DNA of 64,000 bases. Origin: Clavibacter californiensis (lineage in GTDB: Bacteria > Actinomycetota > Actinomycetes > Actinomycetales > Microbacteriaceae). Shown here in pieces: positions 40,550 through 48,840 of this stretch. The notes under the pieces are model-generated. The model made no database searches, had not been told where the DNA came from, and was given only the letters and a program-made list of their open reading frames with translations. Made by a program: the position numbers and the translations under genes. Each line of letters starts with the position of its first letter. Position 1 is the first letter of the stretch. The stretch is taken from contig NZ_CP040792.1 of NCBI RefSeq assembly GCF_021952865.1, forward strand, positions 1,178,001-1,242,000, given 5' to 3'.

Positions 40550-41047
40550 CTAGCGGCTGACCAGCGCGGGGGATCCGTGCCCGGCCGGCTGCGCGAGCGT
40601 CGCGGCGGGTGCCGCGGCCGGCGCGCCCGTGCCGCTCAGGATGTCGAGCGCGCGTCGCAGCCGGGTGCTCGAGGTGTGCATCGTGTACGGGAAGTACACG
40701 ACCTCCACGCCGACGGCCGCGAACTCCGCCTCGAGGCGCTCGCCCTTCGGGGTGCCGCGCCAGTCGTCGCCCTTGAAGAAGACGTCGAAGCCGACCTCGC
40801 GCCAGGTGTCGAGCTTGTCCGGCAGCGTCTCCGCGCGGGCCTGGTCGACGTAGCTGATGTGGCTCACGATCTCCAGGCGCTCGGCGAGCGGCACCACGGG
40901 CGTGATGCCCTTGGTGAGCTCGAGCATCTCGTCGGAGACGACGCCTGCGATGAGGTGGTCGCACCGGCTCTTGGCGTGCTTGAGGATGTTGAGGTGCCCG
41001 ACGTGGAAGAGGTCGAAGGCACCGGCGGCGTAGCCGATTCGGGTCAT
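40550..41047 (-). CDS. adenylyl/cytidylyltransferase, glycerol-3-phosphate cytidylyltransferase-like (TagD type)
   Basis: A 165-residue nucleotidyltransferase. Near the N-terminus is GAFDLFHVGHLNILKHAK, the GxFDxxHxGH CTP-binding motif. FVFFKGDDWRGT-type sequence (VFFKGDDWRGTPKGERL) gives the R/K-G-D-D/E-W substrate motif, and HTSSTRLRRAL is the I/H-S-S-T nucleotide motif. A Pro/Ala tail of about 35 residues follows. TagD makes CDP-glycerol for teichoic-acid-type polymers; other members make CDP- or ADP-activated sugars. With a CDP-alcohol phosphotransferase in the same surface-polysaccharide locus (50070-50891), it could supply that enzyme's donor. Divergent from the first beta-helix gene. 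Confidence 0.87.
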   Translation of the reverse strand: MTRIGYAAGAFDLFHVGHLNILKHAKSRCDHLIAGVVSDEMLELTKGITPVVPLAERLEIVSHISYVDQARAETLPDKLDTWREVGFDVFFKGDDWRGTPKGERLEAEFAAVGVEVVYFPYTMHTSSTRLRRALDILSGTGAPAAAPAATLAQPAGHGSPALVSR

Positions 41048-41420
41048 GGCACACGTGTCTCGGGTCGTCCGCCGTCCGGGCGCGGGAACGCGCGGAGGCG
41101 GGATCGGGTGCAGCCCGGTGCGGGTACGCCGGGCGGAGGGCCTGCTCCGCGACGCGGGTACGACGGCCGACCTGGGTGGGGACGGCGGGGAGCGGGTGGA
41201 CCTCCGGCGATCTTACGGGCGACCCGTCCGGCCGCGGAAGCGGGATACCCGAACGGGGGGCATCCCGGTGATCCCGGGGGCGCGCCCCCGTCGCGGCGGC
41301 CATGACCTCCGTTCGGGGGACACAACAGGCTGTTGCTGGGTTACATTCGACCAACCCCACCCGTCTGGTGGGCATTCATCAGCCCTGCTGACGGATCGAT
41401 CCGACCGAGGACCCGCCCGC
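41048..41420. other. 373-base divergent intergenic region rich in palindromes
   Basis: No gene is supported. It separates the cytidylyltransferase (left) and first beta-helix gene (right). CGGGGGCGCGCCCCCG (41275-41290) is a perfect 16-base palindrome, CAACAGGCTGTTG (41323-41335) has 6-base arms, and CCGAACGGGGG (about 41249) and CCGTTCGGGGG (about 41309) are related elements 60 bases apart. The stretch from 41320 to 41360 is AT-richer and is where the rightward promoter most likely lies. Confidence 0.5.
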
Positions 41421-44057
41421 ATGCGCCACCGCACACCATCCACCCGATCCACACCCCGCCGCGCCGCCCGGCACGTCGCACCCGCACCGGCACCCGCACC
41501 ACGATCCGCACGCGGCCGCCACCTGCTCGCGCTCGCCGCCGCGATCGGCCTGGCGGTCTCCGCCGCCCTCATCGCCCCGCAGACCGCGGGAGCGGTGACC
41601 GGCCAGGACCTCACCGCCGGCAGCCCCGTCTTCTCCGACTCCTTCACCCGCAGCGCGACCGGCGGATGGGGCGCCGCCGACGGCGCCGCCGCGTACTCCT
41701 ACGACGGCGTCTCGCCGTTCCGCGCCAACGGCGGGCAGGGCGTCATCGACCTCTCCCGCGCCGGCACCGCCGCGTCGGCCGGCGTCCCTGTGGCGGCCCC
41801 CGTCGACAGCGAGACCACCGTGCGCGTGATGATCCCCCGCGTCCCCGCGCAGGGCAACGGCGTCTACGTGGGACTCCAGCAGCGCGTCACGGGCTCCTCG
41901 TACTACCAGTCGAGCGTGCGGGTCGACAGCGCGGGCGACGCCCGGCTCTCGGTCGTGCGCGTCAACGGATCCACCGCGTCGCAGGCCACCGTGGTCGGCG
42001 ACACGGTCGTCGCCCGGGGCATCGTGCCCGGCCGCGTGGTGAACATCCAGTCGCGCGTCTCCGGCTCGACCGCGGTCGCGATCGACGCCCGCGCCTGGAT
42101 GGACGGCCAGGCCGTCCCCGCCTGGCAGGCCGCCGCCGTCGACACGAGCGCGTCGCGCGTCGCGTCGGGCACGGGCACGCGCCTGTGGTCGTACCTCTCG
42201 AAGTCCTCCGGACCGCAGGCCGTCGCGTTCGACGACGTGGCGGTCCGCCCGCTCACGGCGTCGACCACGGCACCCGCCCCGACCCCCACCCCCGCGCCGA
42301 CGACCCCTGCGCCCGCACCGGCACCCGCGCCCGGCACCAGCACCGGCTCCTCCGACGCCGAGCAGGGCGTCGCCCTCGGCGACGCGCGCACGGGCTCCGG
42401 CTCCGCTCCCGTCGGATCCACCTCCTACGCGGTCCCTTCCGATGCGGTGTTCGTCGCGCCGACCGGCTCGAACGGCGGCTCCGGCTCGAAGTCGTCCCCC
42501 TACGCCACCATCCAGAAGGCCGTCGACGCCGCCCCCGCCGGGCGCACCGTCGTCGTCCGCGCCGGCACGTACCACGAGTCGGTCGTGATGCCGCAGGGCA
42601 AGGCCCTCACGCTGCAGTCGTACCCGGGCGAGAAGGTGTGGCTCGACGGGAGCCGCCAGGTCTCCTCCTGGACGGCCTCGGGATCCACCCGCTACGCGAG
42701 CGGCTGGACCGTCGCGTTCGACGCGAGCCCCACCTACACGCGCGGCAAGCCCGACGGCACCGCGACCGGCTGGCAGTTCGTGAACCCGTCGTACCCGATG
42801 GCCGCCCACCCCGACCAGGTGTGGATCGGGCAGACCGCCCAGAAGCAGGTCGCGTCACGCGACAAGCTCGTCGCCGGCACGTTCTTCGTCGACACCGCGG
42901 CGGACCGCCTCTACATCGGCTCCGACCCCGGCAGCCAGACCGTGCGCTCGAGCGACCTCGTGCAGGCGCTGAGCGTCCGCGGCGACGGCAGCACGGTGCG
43001 CGGCATCGGGATCCGCCGCTTCGCGCCCTCGGTGCCGGACCTCGGCGCGGTCGTCGTGCAGGCCCGGGACGTCACGGTCGAGAACCTCGTGATCACCGAC
43101 AACGCCACCACGGGCATCTCCATCACGGCGACCGGCGCGAAGGCCACAGCGCTCACCGTGGCCCGCAACGGCATGCTCGGGATGCACGCGAACTACGCCG
43201 ACGGGCTGCGCGCCTCGCGGCTGCTGGTGACCGACAACAACACCGAGCGCTTCAACCGGGCGCCCGTCTCCGGCGGGTTCAAGATCACCCGCAGCCGCGA
43301 CGTGGACGTGAAGGACAGCGCGTTCCTGCGCAACGCGGGCAACGGCCTGTGGTTCGACGAGTCCGTCTACGACGCGGTCGTCGCCGGGAACGACGTGATG
43401 GACAACACCGGATCCGGCGTCGCGTTCGAGCTGTCGGCCACCATCTCGATCGTGGACAACGTCGTGGCCCGGAACGACGAGGAGGGCGTCTGGATCGACG
43501 ACACCGGCCACGTGGACATCTGGAACAACACGTTCGTCGCGAACGACCGGGACATCGACATCTCGCAGGGCACCCGCCGCGCGTCCGACCTCTCCACGCC
43601 CGGGCACGACCCGCGCCAGAAGCTGCCGGATCCCACCGTGACGTGGGTGGTGACCGACATCGACATCGCGAACAACGTGATGCAGGGATCCACGGGCAAC
43701 GCCCTGCTCGCGGTCGAGGACCACTCGCACCAGCGCTCGGCCGGCCAGATGGGCATCACGACCTCCGGCAACGTGTACCAGCGCGAGGCGGGGAACCGCC
43801 CCGGGTGGGCCGTCATCTGGTCGCGGGGCGCCGGGGACCCCGCCGTCTACGGATCCGTGCAGGAGTTCAGCGCGGCGACCGGCAACGACCGCACCGCCCT
43901 CGCGATCGACGGCCGCCCCGTCGTGGGCTCCGGCTTCCGGCTCACCGACGAGGTGCGCCGCGTGGAGACGCAGGTGGCCGTGCCGCTCGTCGGTGCGATC
44001 GCCGGCCTCCTCGGCTGGCTGACCGGTGCCCGCGAGCTCGGGGCCGACGTGGGCTGA
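41421..44057 (+). CDS. secreted right-handed parallel beta-helix protein with N-terminal beta-sandwich module (paralogue 1)
   Basis: An 878-residue exported protein. A long signal peptide (hydrophobic core LLALAAAIGLAVSAALIA, cleavage near PQTAGA) is followed by a module of about 200 residues beginning SDSFTRSATGGWGAADG and including VYVGLQQRVTGSSYYQSSVR and AFDDVAVRP. An Ala/Pro/Thr linker comes next (about 285-325), then a parallel beta-helix domain (about 335-860) opening VFVAPTGSNGGSGSKSSPYA, YATIQKAVDAAPAGRTVVVR (DUF1565-like) and continuing with repeated N-x-x-x-N-T-G-V-type coils such as GNDVMDNTGSGVAF. The fold is that of polysaccharide lyases and epimerases. In this exopolysaccharide locus it may cut, epimerise or bind the exported polymer. 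Catalytic residues not identifiable. ATG 41421. Confidence 0.85.
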   Translation: MRHRTPSTRSTPRRAARHVAPAPAPAPRSARGRHLLALAAAIGLAVSAALIAPQTAGAVTGQDLTAGSPVFSDSFTRSATGGWGAADGAAAYSYDGVSPFRANGGQGVIDLSRAGTAASAGVPVAAPVDSETTVRVMIPRVPAQGNGVYVGLQQRVTGSSYYQSSVRVDSAGDARLSVVRVNGSTASQATVVGDTVVARGIVPGRVVNIQSRVSGSTAVAIDARAWMDGQAVPAWQAAAVDTSASRVASGTGTRLWSYLSKSSGPQAVAFDDVAVRPLTASTTAPAPTPTPAPTTPAPAPAPAPGTSTGSSDAEQGVALGDARTGSGSAPVGSTSYAVPSDAVFVAPTGSNGGSGSKSSPYATIQKAVDAAPAGRTVVVRAGTYHESVVMPQGKALTLQSYPGEKVWLDGSRQVSSWTASGSTRYASGWTVAFDASPTYTRGKPDGTATGWQFVNPSYPMAAHPDQVWIGQTAQKQVASRDKLVAGTFFVDTAADRLYIGSDPGSQTVRSSDLVQALSVRGDGSTVRGIGIRRFAPSVPDLGAVVVQARDVTVENLVITDNATTGISITATGAKATALTVARNGMLGMHANYADGLRASRLLVTDNNTERFNRAPVSGGFKITRSRDVDVKDSAFLRNAGNGLWFDESVYDAVVAGNDVMDNTGSGVAFELSATISIVDNVVARNDEEGVWIDDTGHVDIWNNTFVANDRDIDISQGTRRASDLSTPGHDPRQKLPDPTVTWVVTDIDIANNVMQGSTGNALLAVEDHSHQRSAGQMGITTSGNVYQREAGNRPGWAVIWSRGAGDPAVYGSVQEFSAATGNDRTALAIDGRPVVGSGFRLTDEVRRVETQVAVPLVGAIAGLLGWLTGARELGADVG

Positions 44058-44074
44058 TCCCCGCGCGCACGACA

Positions 44075-44108
44075 GGACGGGCCGATCCCCTCGGGGGCCG
44101 GCCCGTCC
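44075..44108 (+). terminator. terminator hairpin after the first beta-helix gene
   Basis: GGACGGGCC (44075-44083) pairs with GGCCCGTCC (44100-44108), with an inner CCCC/GGGG pairing, starting 18 bases after the stop codon. Confidence 0.75.
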
Positions 44109-44366
44109 GTCGTCCGCCCGGCGTCCCCGAGCGGGGGCGCCGGGCGCCGGTACCGGCGCCGGTACTGCCGCCGGTACCGCCGCGGGTGGAGGGAAGGCGG
44201 CGTCAGGGCGTGAATCAGTGCGCCGTCGCGGCGGATGAGTAGCACTACTGGCTCCGGAGCCGCGACCGGCGAGCGGCCGCGACGGAACCTGGGATGGCAC
44301 CCACGAGCCCGTCTGAGGACGGGCATCCACCGCCATCCGCCGTCTCGCGAACGCAAGGACCGTCCC
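44109..44366. other. leader region of the second beta-helix gene with 12-base tandem repeats and palindromes
   Basis: With the terminator just before it, this completes the 309-base gap between the two beta-helix genes. Three 12-base units CCGGTACCGGCG, CCGGTACTGCCG and CCGGTACCGCCG lie in tandem (44147-44182), and the first is embedded in the perfect 18-base palindrome GGCGCCGGTACCGGCGCC (44143-44160). Further on are AGTAG-CA-CTACT (44238-44249) and GGCTCCGGAGCC (44250-44261). These look like regulator binding sites; the promoter itself is not clear. AAGGA precedes ATG 44367. Confidence 0.5.
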
Positions 44367-46955
44367 ATGAACGGTACGTCCCGCTCCACCCGCTCCATCC
44401 GCCCGACCGTCCGCCCCCGGCACGCGATCGCGCTCGCGGTCGCCGCCGGGCTCGTCCTGCCCGCCGCGCTCGCCGCCGCCGATCCCTCCGCCGCGGCGGG
44501 CGGCCAGGACCTGGTCGCGGGCGCCCCGGTCTTCTCGGACGCCTTCACGCGCAGCGCGACCGGCGGCTGGGGCACGGCCCCCGGATCCGCGGCGTACGTC
44601 TATGACCAGCCGTCGGTCTTCCGGGTCAACGGGACGCAGGGTGTCGTCGACCTGCCGCGCTCCGGTGCCTCCGTCTCCGCGACGCTGCCGGCCGCGGTGT
44701 CCGCCGACGCGGAGGCGACGATGAAGGTGATGCTGCCGCGGATCCCGGCCGCGGGCGGCGGCGTCTACGCAGGGCTGCAGCAGCGGGTGACGGGCTCGTC
44801 GTACTACCAGACGAGCGTCCGCGTCGATCCGGCGGGGGACGCGCGGCTGTCCATCGTGCGGGTGAGCGGATCCACGGCCGCGCAGACCACGGTCGTGGGC
44901 GACGTCGTGGTGGCGCGTGGCGTGGTGCCGGGGAAGGTGCTCAACGTGCAGTCGCGGGTGTCGGGCTCGTCCCCGGTCGCCGTCGACGCCCGGGTCTGGC
45001 CGCTGGGCGCAGCCGTGCCCGCCTGGCAGGCGTCCGCGGTCGACTCCAGCGCCGCCCGTCTCGTCTCCGGATCCGCTACCCGCGTCTGGTCGTACCTCTC
45101 CTCGTCGTCGCCCACGCAGGCCCTCGCGTTCGACGACGTGACGGTCCGTCCGCTGACGACGGCGGCATCGCCCACGCCCACCCCGACGCCGACGCCGACG
45201 CCCACGCCGACGCCGACCCCGACCGCGCCCGCGCCGACCTCGTCCGACCCGGAGCAGGCGGTGCCGCGCGGTGACGCGCGCCCCGGGACGGGATCCGGCG
45301 CCGCCGCGGTCGGCACCACGACCTACCCGGCGCCCATCGACGGCATCTACGTGTCGCCCGCCGGCTCGAACGCGGGCGCGGGCACGAAGGCGTCCCCGTA
45401 CGCGAGCATCCAGAAGGCCGTCGATGCCGCTCCGTCGGGGCGCACGATCGTCGTCCGCGCCGGCACCTACCTCGAGACCGTCGTGATGCCCGCCGGCAAG
45501 GCGCTCACGCTGCAGTCGTACCCGGGCGAGGCGGTCTGGCTCGACGGGAGCCGGACGCTCTCCTCGTGGACCGCGTCCGGATCCACCCGCTACGCCGCCG
45601 GCTGGGACGTCACCTTCGACGCGAGCCCCACCTACACGCGCGGCGCGCCCGACGGCACGCAGGAGGGCTGGGCGTTCGTGGACCCGGCGCGCCCGATGGC
45701 CGCGCATCCCGACCAGGTCTGGATCGGCCAGTCCGCCCAGCGGCAGGTCGCGTCGCTCGCGCAGGTGACCGCGGGCACGTTCTTCGTGGACACCGCCGCT
45801 GACCGCCTCCACCTCGGCTCGGATCCGGGCAGCCAGACCGTGCGCGCCAGCGATCGCGTCAGCGCCCTCGCCGTCCGTGGCGACGGCAGCACCGTGCGGG
45901 GCATCGGCGTGCGCCGGTACGCGCCGTCCGTGCCCGACATGGGCGCGGTCGTCGTCACCGGCCGGAACGTGACCATCGCCGACGTCGCGATCACCGACAA
46001 CGCGACCACGGGCCTCTCGGTCCAGGCGACCGACACGACCCTCCGGGCGGTGACCTCGGCGCGCAACGGCATGCTCGGGATCCACGCCAACTACGCCGAC
46101 CGGCTCCGCGCGTCGCAGCTGCTCGTCGCGGACGACAACACCGAGGGCTTCAACCGGGCGCCCGTCTCGGGCGGGTTCAAGATCACCCGCAGCCGCGACG
46201 TGGACGTGACCGACAGCGCGTTCCTCCGCAGCGCGGGCAACGGCCTCTGGTTCGACGAGTCCGTCCACGACGCGACGGTGGCGGGCAACGACGTGCTCGC
46301 GAACACGGGCGGCGGGGTGGTGTTCGAGCTCTCCGCGCAGCTCGCCTTCGTCGACAACGTCGTCGCGGGCAACGGCGCCGCGGGCCTCTGGATCGACGAC
46401 TCCGGGCACGCGCAGGTCTGGGCCAACACCTTCTCCGGCAACAGGCGCGACGTCGACATCGCGCAGGGCACCCGGCGTGCGGCGAACCTCGGCGACGCCG
46501 GCCACGATCCGCGGCAGCAGCTGCCCGACCCCACGGTCACGTGGATCGTCACCGACATCACCGTCGCCGACAACGTGATGCAGGGCAGCACCGGCAACGC
46601 GCTGCTCGCGGTGGAGGACCACTCGCACGAGCGCTCCGCCACGCAGATGGGGATCACGACCGCGGGCAACGTCTACCAGCGCGACGTCGCCTCGAGCCCC
46701 AGGTGGGCGATCGTGTGGGCCCGCGGTCCCGGCGATCCCGCCGTCCACGACACGGTCGGGGCGTTCACCGCGGCCACGGGGAACGATCAGACGAGCCTCG
46801 ACGTCGTGGGGCGGAGGGTGCTCGGATCCGACGGGCGGCTCACGAGCGAGATCCAGGCGCAGCAGGCGGCGGTCGCCGTCCCGGTGCCCGACGCGGTCGC
46901 GGCCCTGCGCCGGGTGGCTACGGGCGCCCGCGTGCTGGGGGCGTCGACCGGCTGA
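44367..46955 (+). CDS. secreted right-handed parallel beta-helix protein (paralogue 2)
   Basis: An 862-residue paralogue of the preceding gene, alignable over nearly its whole length. It has a signal peptide (IALAVAAGLVLPAALAA), a beta-sandwich module starting SDAFTRSATGGWGTAPG with YAGLQQRVTGSSYYQTSVRV, a linker that is almost pure Thr-Pro (about residues 267-288, from cccacg/ccgacg codons), and the beta-helix domain starting IYVSPAGSNAGAGTKASPYA. Shared stretches include NRAPVSGGFKITRSRDVDV and NVMQGSTGNALLAVEDHSH. The pair clearly arose by tandem duplication followed by divergence, mostly in signal peptide, linker and C-terminus. Likely role as for paralogue 1. Confidence 0.85.
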   Translation: MNGTSRSTRSIRPTVRPRHAIALAVAAGLVLPAALAAADPSAAAGGQDLVAGAPVFSDAFTRSATGGWGTAPGSAAYVYDQPSVFRVNGTQGVVDLPRSGASVSATLPAAVSADAEATMKVMLPRIPAAGGGVYAGLQQRVTGSSYYQTSVRVDPAGDARLSIVRVSGSTAAQTTVVGDVVVARGVVPGKVLNVQSRVSGSSPVAVDARVWPLGAAVPAWQASAVDSSAARLVSGSATRVWSYLSSSSPTQALAFDDVTVRPLTTAASPTPTPTPTPTPTPTPTPTAPAPTSSDPEQAVPRGDARPGTGSGAAAVGTTTYPAPIDGIYVSPAGSNAGAGTKASPYASIQKAVDAAPSGRTIVVRAGTYLETVVMPAGKALTLQSYPGEAVWLDGSRTLSSWTASGSTRYAAGWDVTFDASPTYTRGAPDGTQEGWAFVDPARPMAAHPDQVWIGQSAQRQVASLAQVTAGTFFVDTAADRLHLGSDPGSQTVRASDRVSALAVRGDGSTVRGIGVRRYAPSVPDMGAVVVTGRNVTIADVAITDNATTGLSVQATDTTLRAVTSARNGMLGIHANYADRLRASQLLVADDNTEGFNRAPVSGGFKITRSRDVDVTDSAFLRSAGNGLWFDESVHDATVAGNDVLANTGGGVVFELSAQLAFVDNVVAGNGAAGLWIDDSGHAQVWANTFSGNRRDVDIAQGTRRAANLGDAGHDPRQQLPDPTVTWIVTDITVADNVMQGSTGNALLAVEDHSHERSATQMGITTAGNVYQRDVASSPRWAIVWARGPGDPAVHDTVGAFTAATGNDQTSLDVVGRRVLGSDGRLTSEIQAQQAAVAVPVPDAVAALRRVATGARVLGASTG

Positions 46956-47293
46956 CGGGGAGGCGCACCGGGCGTCCGTCCCCCGAAGGGGGACGGGCGA
47001 CGGGGCACAGGGAGCGTTTAGCATTGCCACCGTCACCACCCGCTGTTCACCCGTCGTACCCGCGATGGACGCTCCCGGACGAGGCCCACCCAGCCCGTCC
47101 GACCCGGAGCCGTGGACCTGACGAGGTCTTCCCGGACCGCGTCGCACACCGCATCACCCACCTGTAACCCGAAACGCAGGCAGACACCGATGAACCCGTC
47201 ATCGGCGCAGGACCGTACCCGCCGTACGCGCCCGAACGCGCCCACCCGCCCCCACTACACCCCGCGACCCCTCGACGCGCTGCCCGGCACGCG
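46956..47293. other. 338-base leader upstream of the initiating sugar transferase
   Basis: After the terminator (46976-46996) there is a possible -10 element TAGCAT (47019-47024) with only a weak -35. If it is used, the transcript has a leader of about 260 bases. A small open frame (47190-47297) ends in an ATGA overlap with the sugar transferase start; nothing else is seen. Confidence 0.4.
46976..46996 (+). terminator. terminator hairpin after the second beta-helix gene
   Basis: CCGTCCCCC (46976-46984) pairs perfectly with GGGGGACGG (46988-46996) around loop GAA, 21 bases after the stop codon. Confidence 0.75.
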
Positions 47294-47297
47294 ATGA
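47190..47297 (+). CDS. possible 35-residue leader peptide translationally coupled to the sugar transferase
   Basis: ATG 47190 opens a 35-residue basic, Pro/Arg/Thr-rich peptide beginning NPSSAQDRTRRTRPNAP. Its TGA overlaps the ATG of the sugar transferase as ATGA. The sugar transferase has no ribosome site of its own, so coupled translation from this frame would explain how it is initiated. The peptide resembles no known family and its own ribosome site is weak, so it may be chance. A GTG start at 47112 would give 61 residues. Confidence 0.35.
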   Translation: MNPSSAQDRTRRTRPNAPTRPHYTPRPLDALPGTR

Positions 47298-48838
47298 GCA
47301 CCACGAGGAACCGTCCCGCGACCCGGGGCGCACGCACCCGCCTGCGCACCGATCGCCGCTCGGCGCACCGCCCGATCATCGGATCCGGCGTCTCGCCCGC
47401 CGCCCCCGCCGTGCCCTCGGGCCGCCGTTGGGCCCGCGACTACCGCACCCGCCTCATCGCCAGCGACTGGACGATCATCATCGCCACCGTCCTCGTCGCC
47501 CAGCTCACGCGCTTCGGCACGGGGGAGGCGGCGGTCGAGGCCGGCTCGACGCAGCTCGACTACCGCGTCGTCTCGGTGGTCGTCGTGGCCGCGTGGATCG
47601 CCGTCCTCGGCGCCTTCCGCACCCGCGACGCCCGCATCGTGGGCGTCGGCGTCTCCGAGTACAAGCGGGTCGTCAACGCGTCGGCCATCACGTTCGGCGC
47701 GCTCGCGATCGGCTTCCTGCTCCTCAAGGTCGACATCGCCCGCGGCTACGTCGTCATCGCGTTCCCGCTCGGCGTCGTCGCGCTGCTGCTGGCCCGGTGG
47801 ACCTGGCGCCAGTGGCTCATCCGCCGCCGGCTCCAGGGCGCGCACCTCTCCCGCGTCGTCGTCGTGGGCGCCCGGGCCGACGTGGAGGACGTGGCCGCGC
47901 AGATCCTGCTGCGTCCCGCCTCCGGCTACGCGGTCGTCGGCGTCGCGATCGACGAGCACCTCGACGGCCTCGAGGTCGCCGGGCGCACGATCCCCGTGGT
48001 CTCCGACCTCGGATCCGTCGCCGCGGCCGCCGCCCGCACCGCCGCCGACGCCGTCATCGTCGCCAGCCAGCCGCGCGCCGGCAGCAACGCCGTCCGCACG
48101 CTCGGCTGGGAGCTCGAGGGCTCGTCGATCGAGCTCGTGCTCGCGTCGCGCCTCACGGACGTCGCCGGCCCGCGGATCCACTTCCGCCCGGTCGAGGGCC
48201 TCCCGCTCATCCACGTGGAGATCCCGCAGTTCGAGGGCGGCAAGCACGTGATGAAGCGGGCCCTCGACATCGCCGTGGCGGGCGTCGCGCTCGTGATCCT
48301 CGCGCCCGTGATGCTCGTGCTCGCGGTCGTCGTGCGCGTCGACAGCCCCGGCGGCGCCATCTTCCGCCAGGAGCGCGTGGGCAAGAGCGGCCAGGAGTTC
48401 CACATGCTGAAGTTCCGCTCGATGCGGGTGACCGCCGAGTCGGAGCTCGCGGCCCTGACGGCGGCCAACGAGGGATCCGGCCCGCTGTTCAAGATGCGGA
48501 AGGACCCCCGCGTCACCCGCGTGGGCGCCGTCCTCCGCCGCTACTCGCTCGACGAGCTCCCGCAGCTGTGGAACATCCTCGTCGGCGACATGAGCCTGGT
48601 GGGCCCGCGCCCGCCGCTGCGCCGCGAGGTGCAGGGCTACGAGAGCCACGTGCACCGCCGTCTGTTCATCAAGCCGGGCCTCACCGGCATGTGGCAGGTG
48701 AACGGCCGGAGCGACCTGAGCTGGGACGAGAGCGTCCGGCTCGACCTGTACTACGTCGAGAACTGGTCCCTGACCGGCGACGTCATGATCATGTGGCGCA
48801 CCTTCCGTGTGCTCACCCGACCCGTGGGGGCCTACTAA
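47294..48838 (+). CDS. exopolysaccharide-initiating polyprenyl glycosylphosphotransferase (WcaJ/CpsE-type sugar transferase)
   Basis: A 514-residue membrane protein. After a basic N-terminus come four or five helices (RLIASDWTIIIATVLVAQ, VVSVVVVAAWIAVLGAF, ASAITFGALAIGFLLLKV, YVVIAFPLGVVALLLARW), a CoA-binding-like nucleotide fold (LSRVVVVGARADVEDVAAQI), a further helix (DIAVAGVALVILAPVMLVLA) and the C-terminal catalytic bacterial sugar transferase domain. That domain has FRQERVGKSGQEFHMLKFRS, RRYSLDELPQLWNILVGDMS, LVGPRPPLRREV and LTGMWQVNGRSDLSWDE. It transfers a sugar-1-phosphate from a UDP-sugar to undecaprenyl phosphate, starting repeat-unit assembly. It heads the glycosyltransferase operon. 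Confidence 0.95.
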   Translation: MSTTRNRPATRGARTRLRTDRRSAHRPIIGSGVSPAAPAVPSGRRWARDYRTRLIASDWTIIIATVLVAQLTRFGTGEAAVEAGSTQLDYRVVSVVVVAAWIAVLGAFRTRDARIVGVGVSEYKRVVNASAITFGALAIGFLLLKVDIARGYVVIAFPLGVVALLLARWTWRQWLIRRRLQGAHLSRVVVVGARADVEDVAAQILLRPASGYAVVGVAIDEHLDGLEVAGRTIPVVSDLGSVAAAAARTAADAVIVASQPRAGSNAVRTLGWELEGSSIELVLASRLTDVAGPRIHFRPVEGLPLIHVEIPQFEGGKHVMKRALDIAVAGVALVILAPVMLVLAVVVRVDSPGGAIFRQERVGKSGQEFHMLKFRSMRVTAESELAALTAANEGSGPLFKMRKDPRVTRVGAVLRRYSLDELPQLWNILVGDMSLVGPRPPLRREVQGYESHVHRRLFIKPGLTGMWQVNGRSDLSWDESVRLDLYYVENWSLTGDVMIMWRTFRVLTRPVGAY

Positions 48839-48840
48839 CA

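Noticed and set aside
42855-47147. Leftward open frame of 1430 codons opposite the beta-helix genes
   Set aside because: Composition is low-complexity Arg/Gly/Val/His and it mirrors two paralogous genes with signal peptides; no domain visible.
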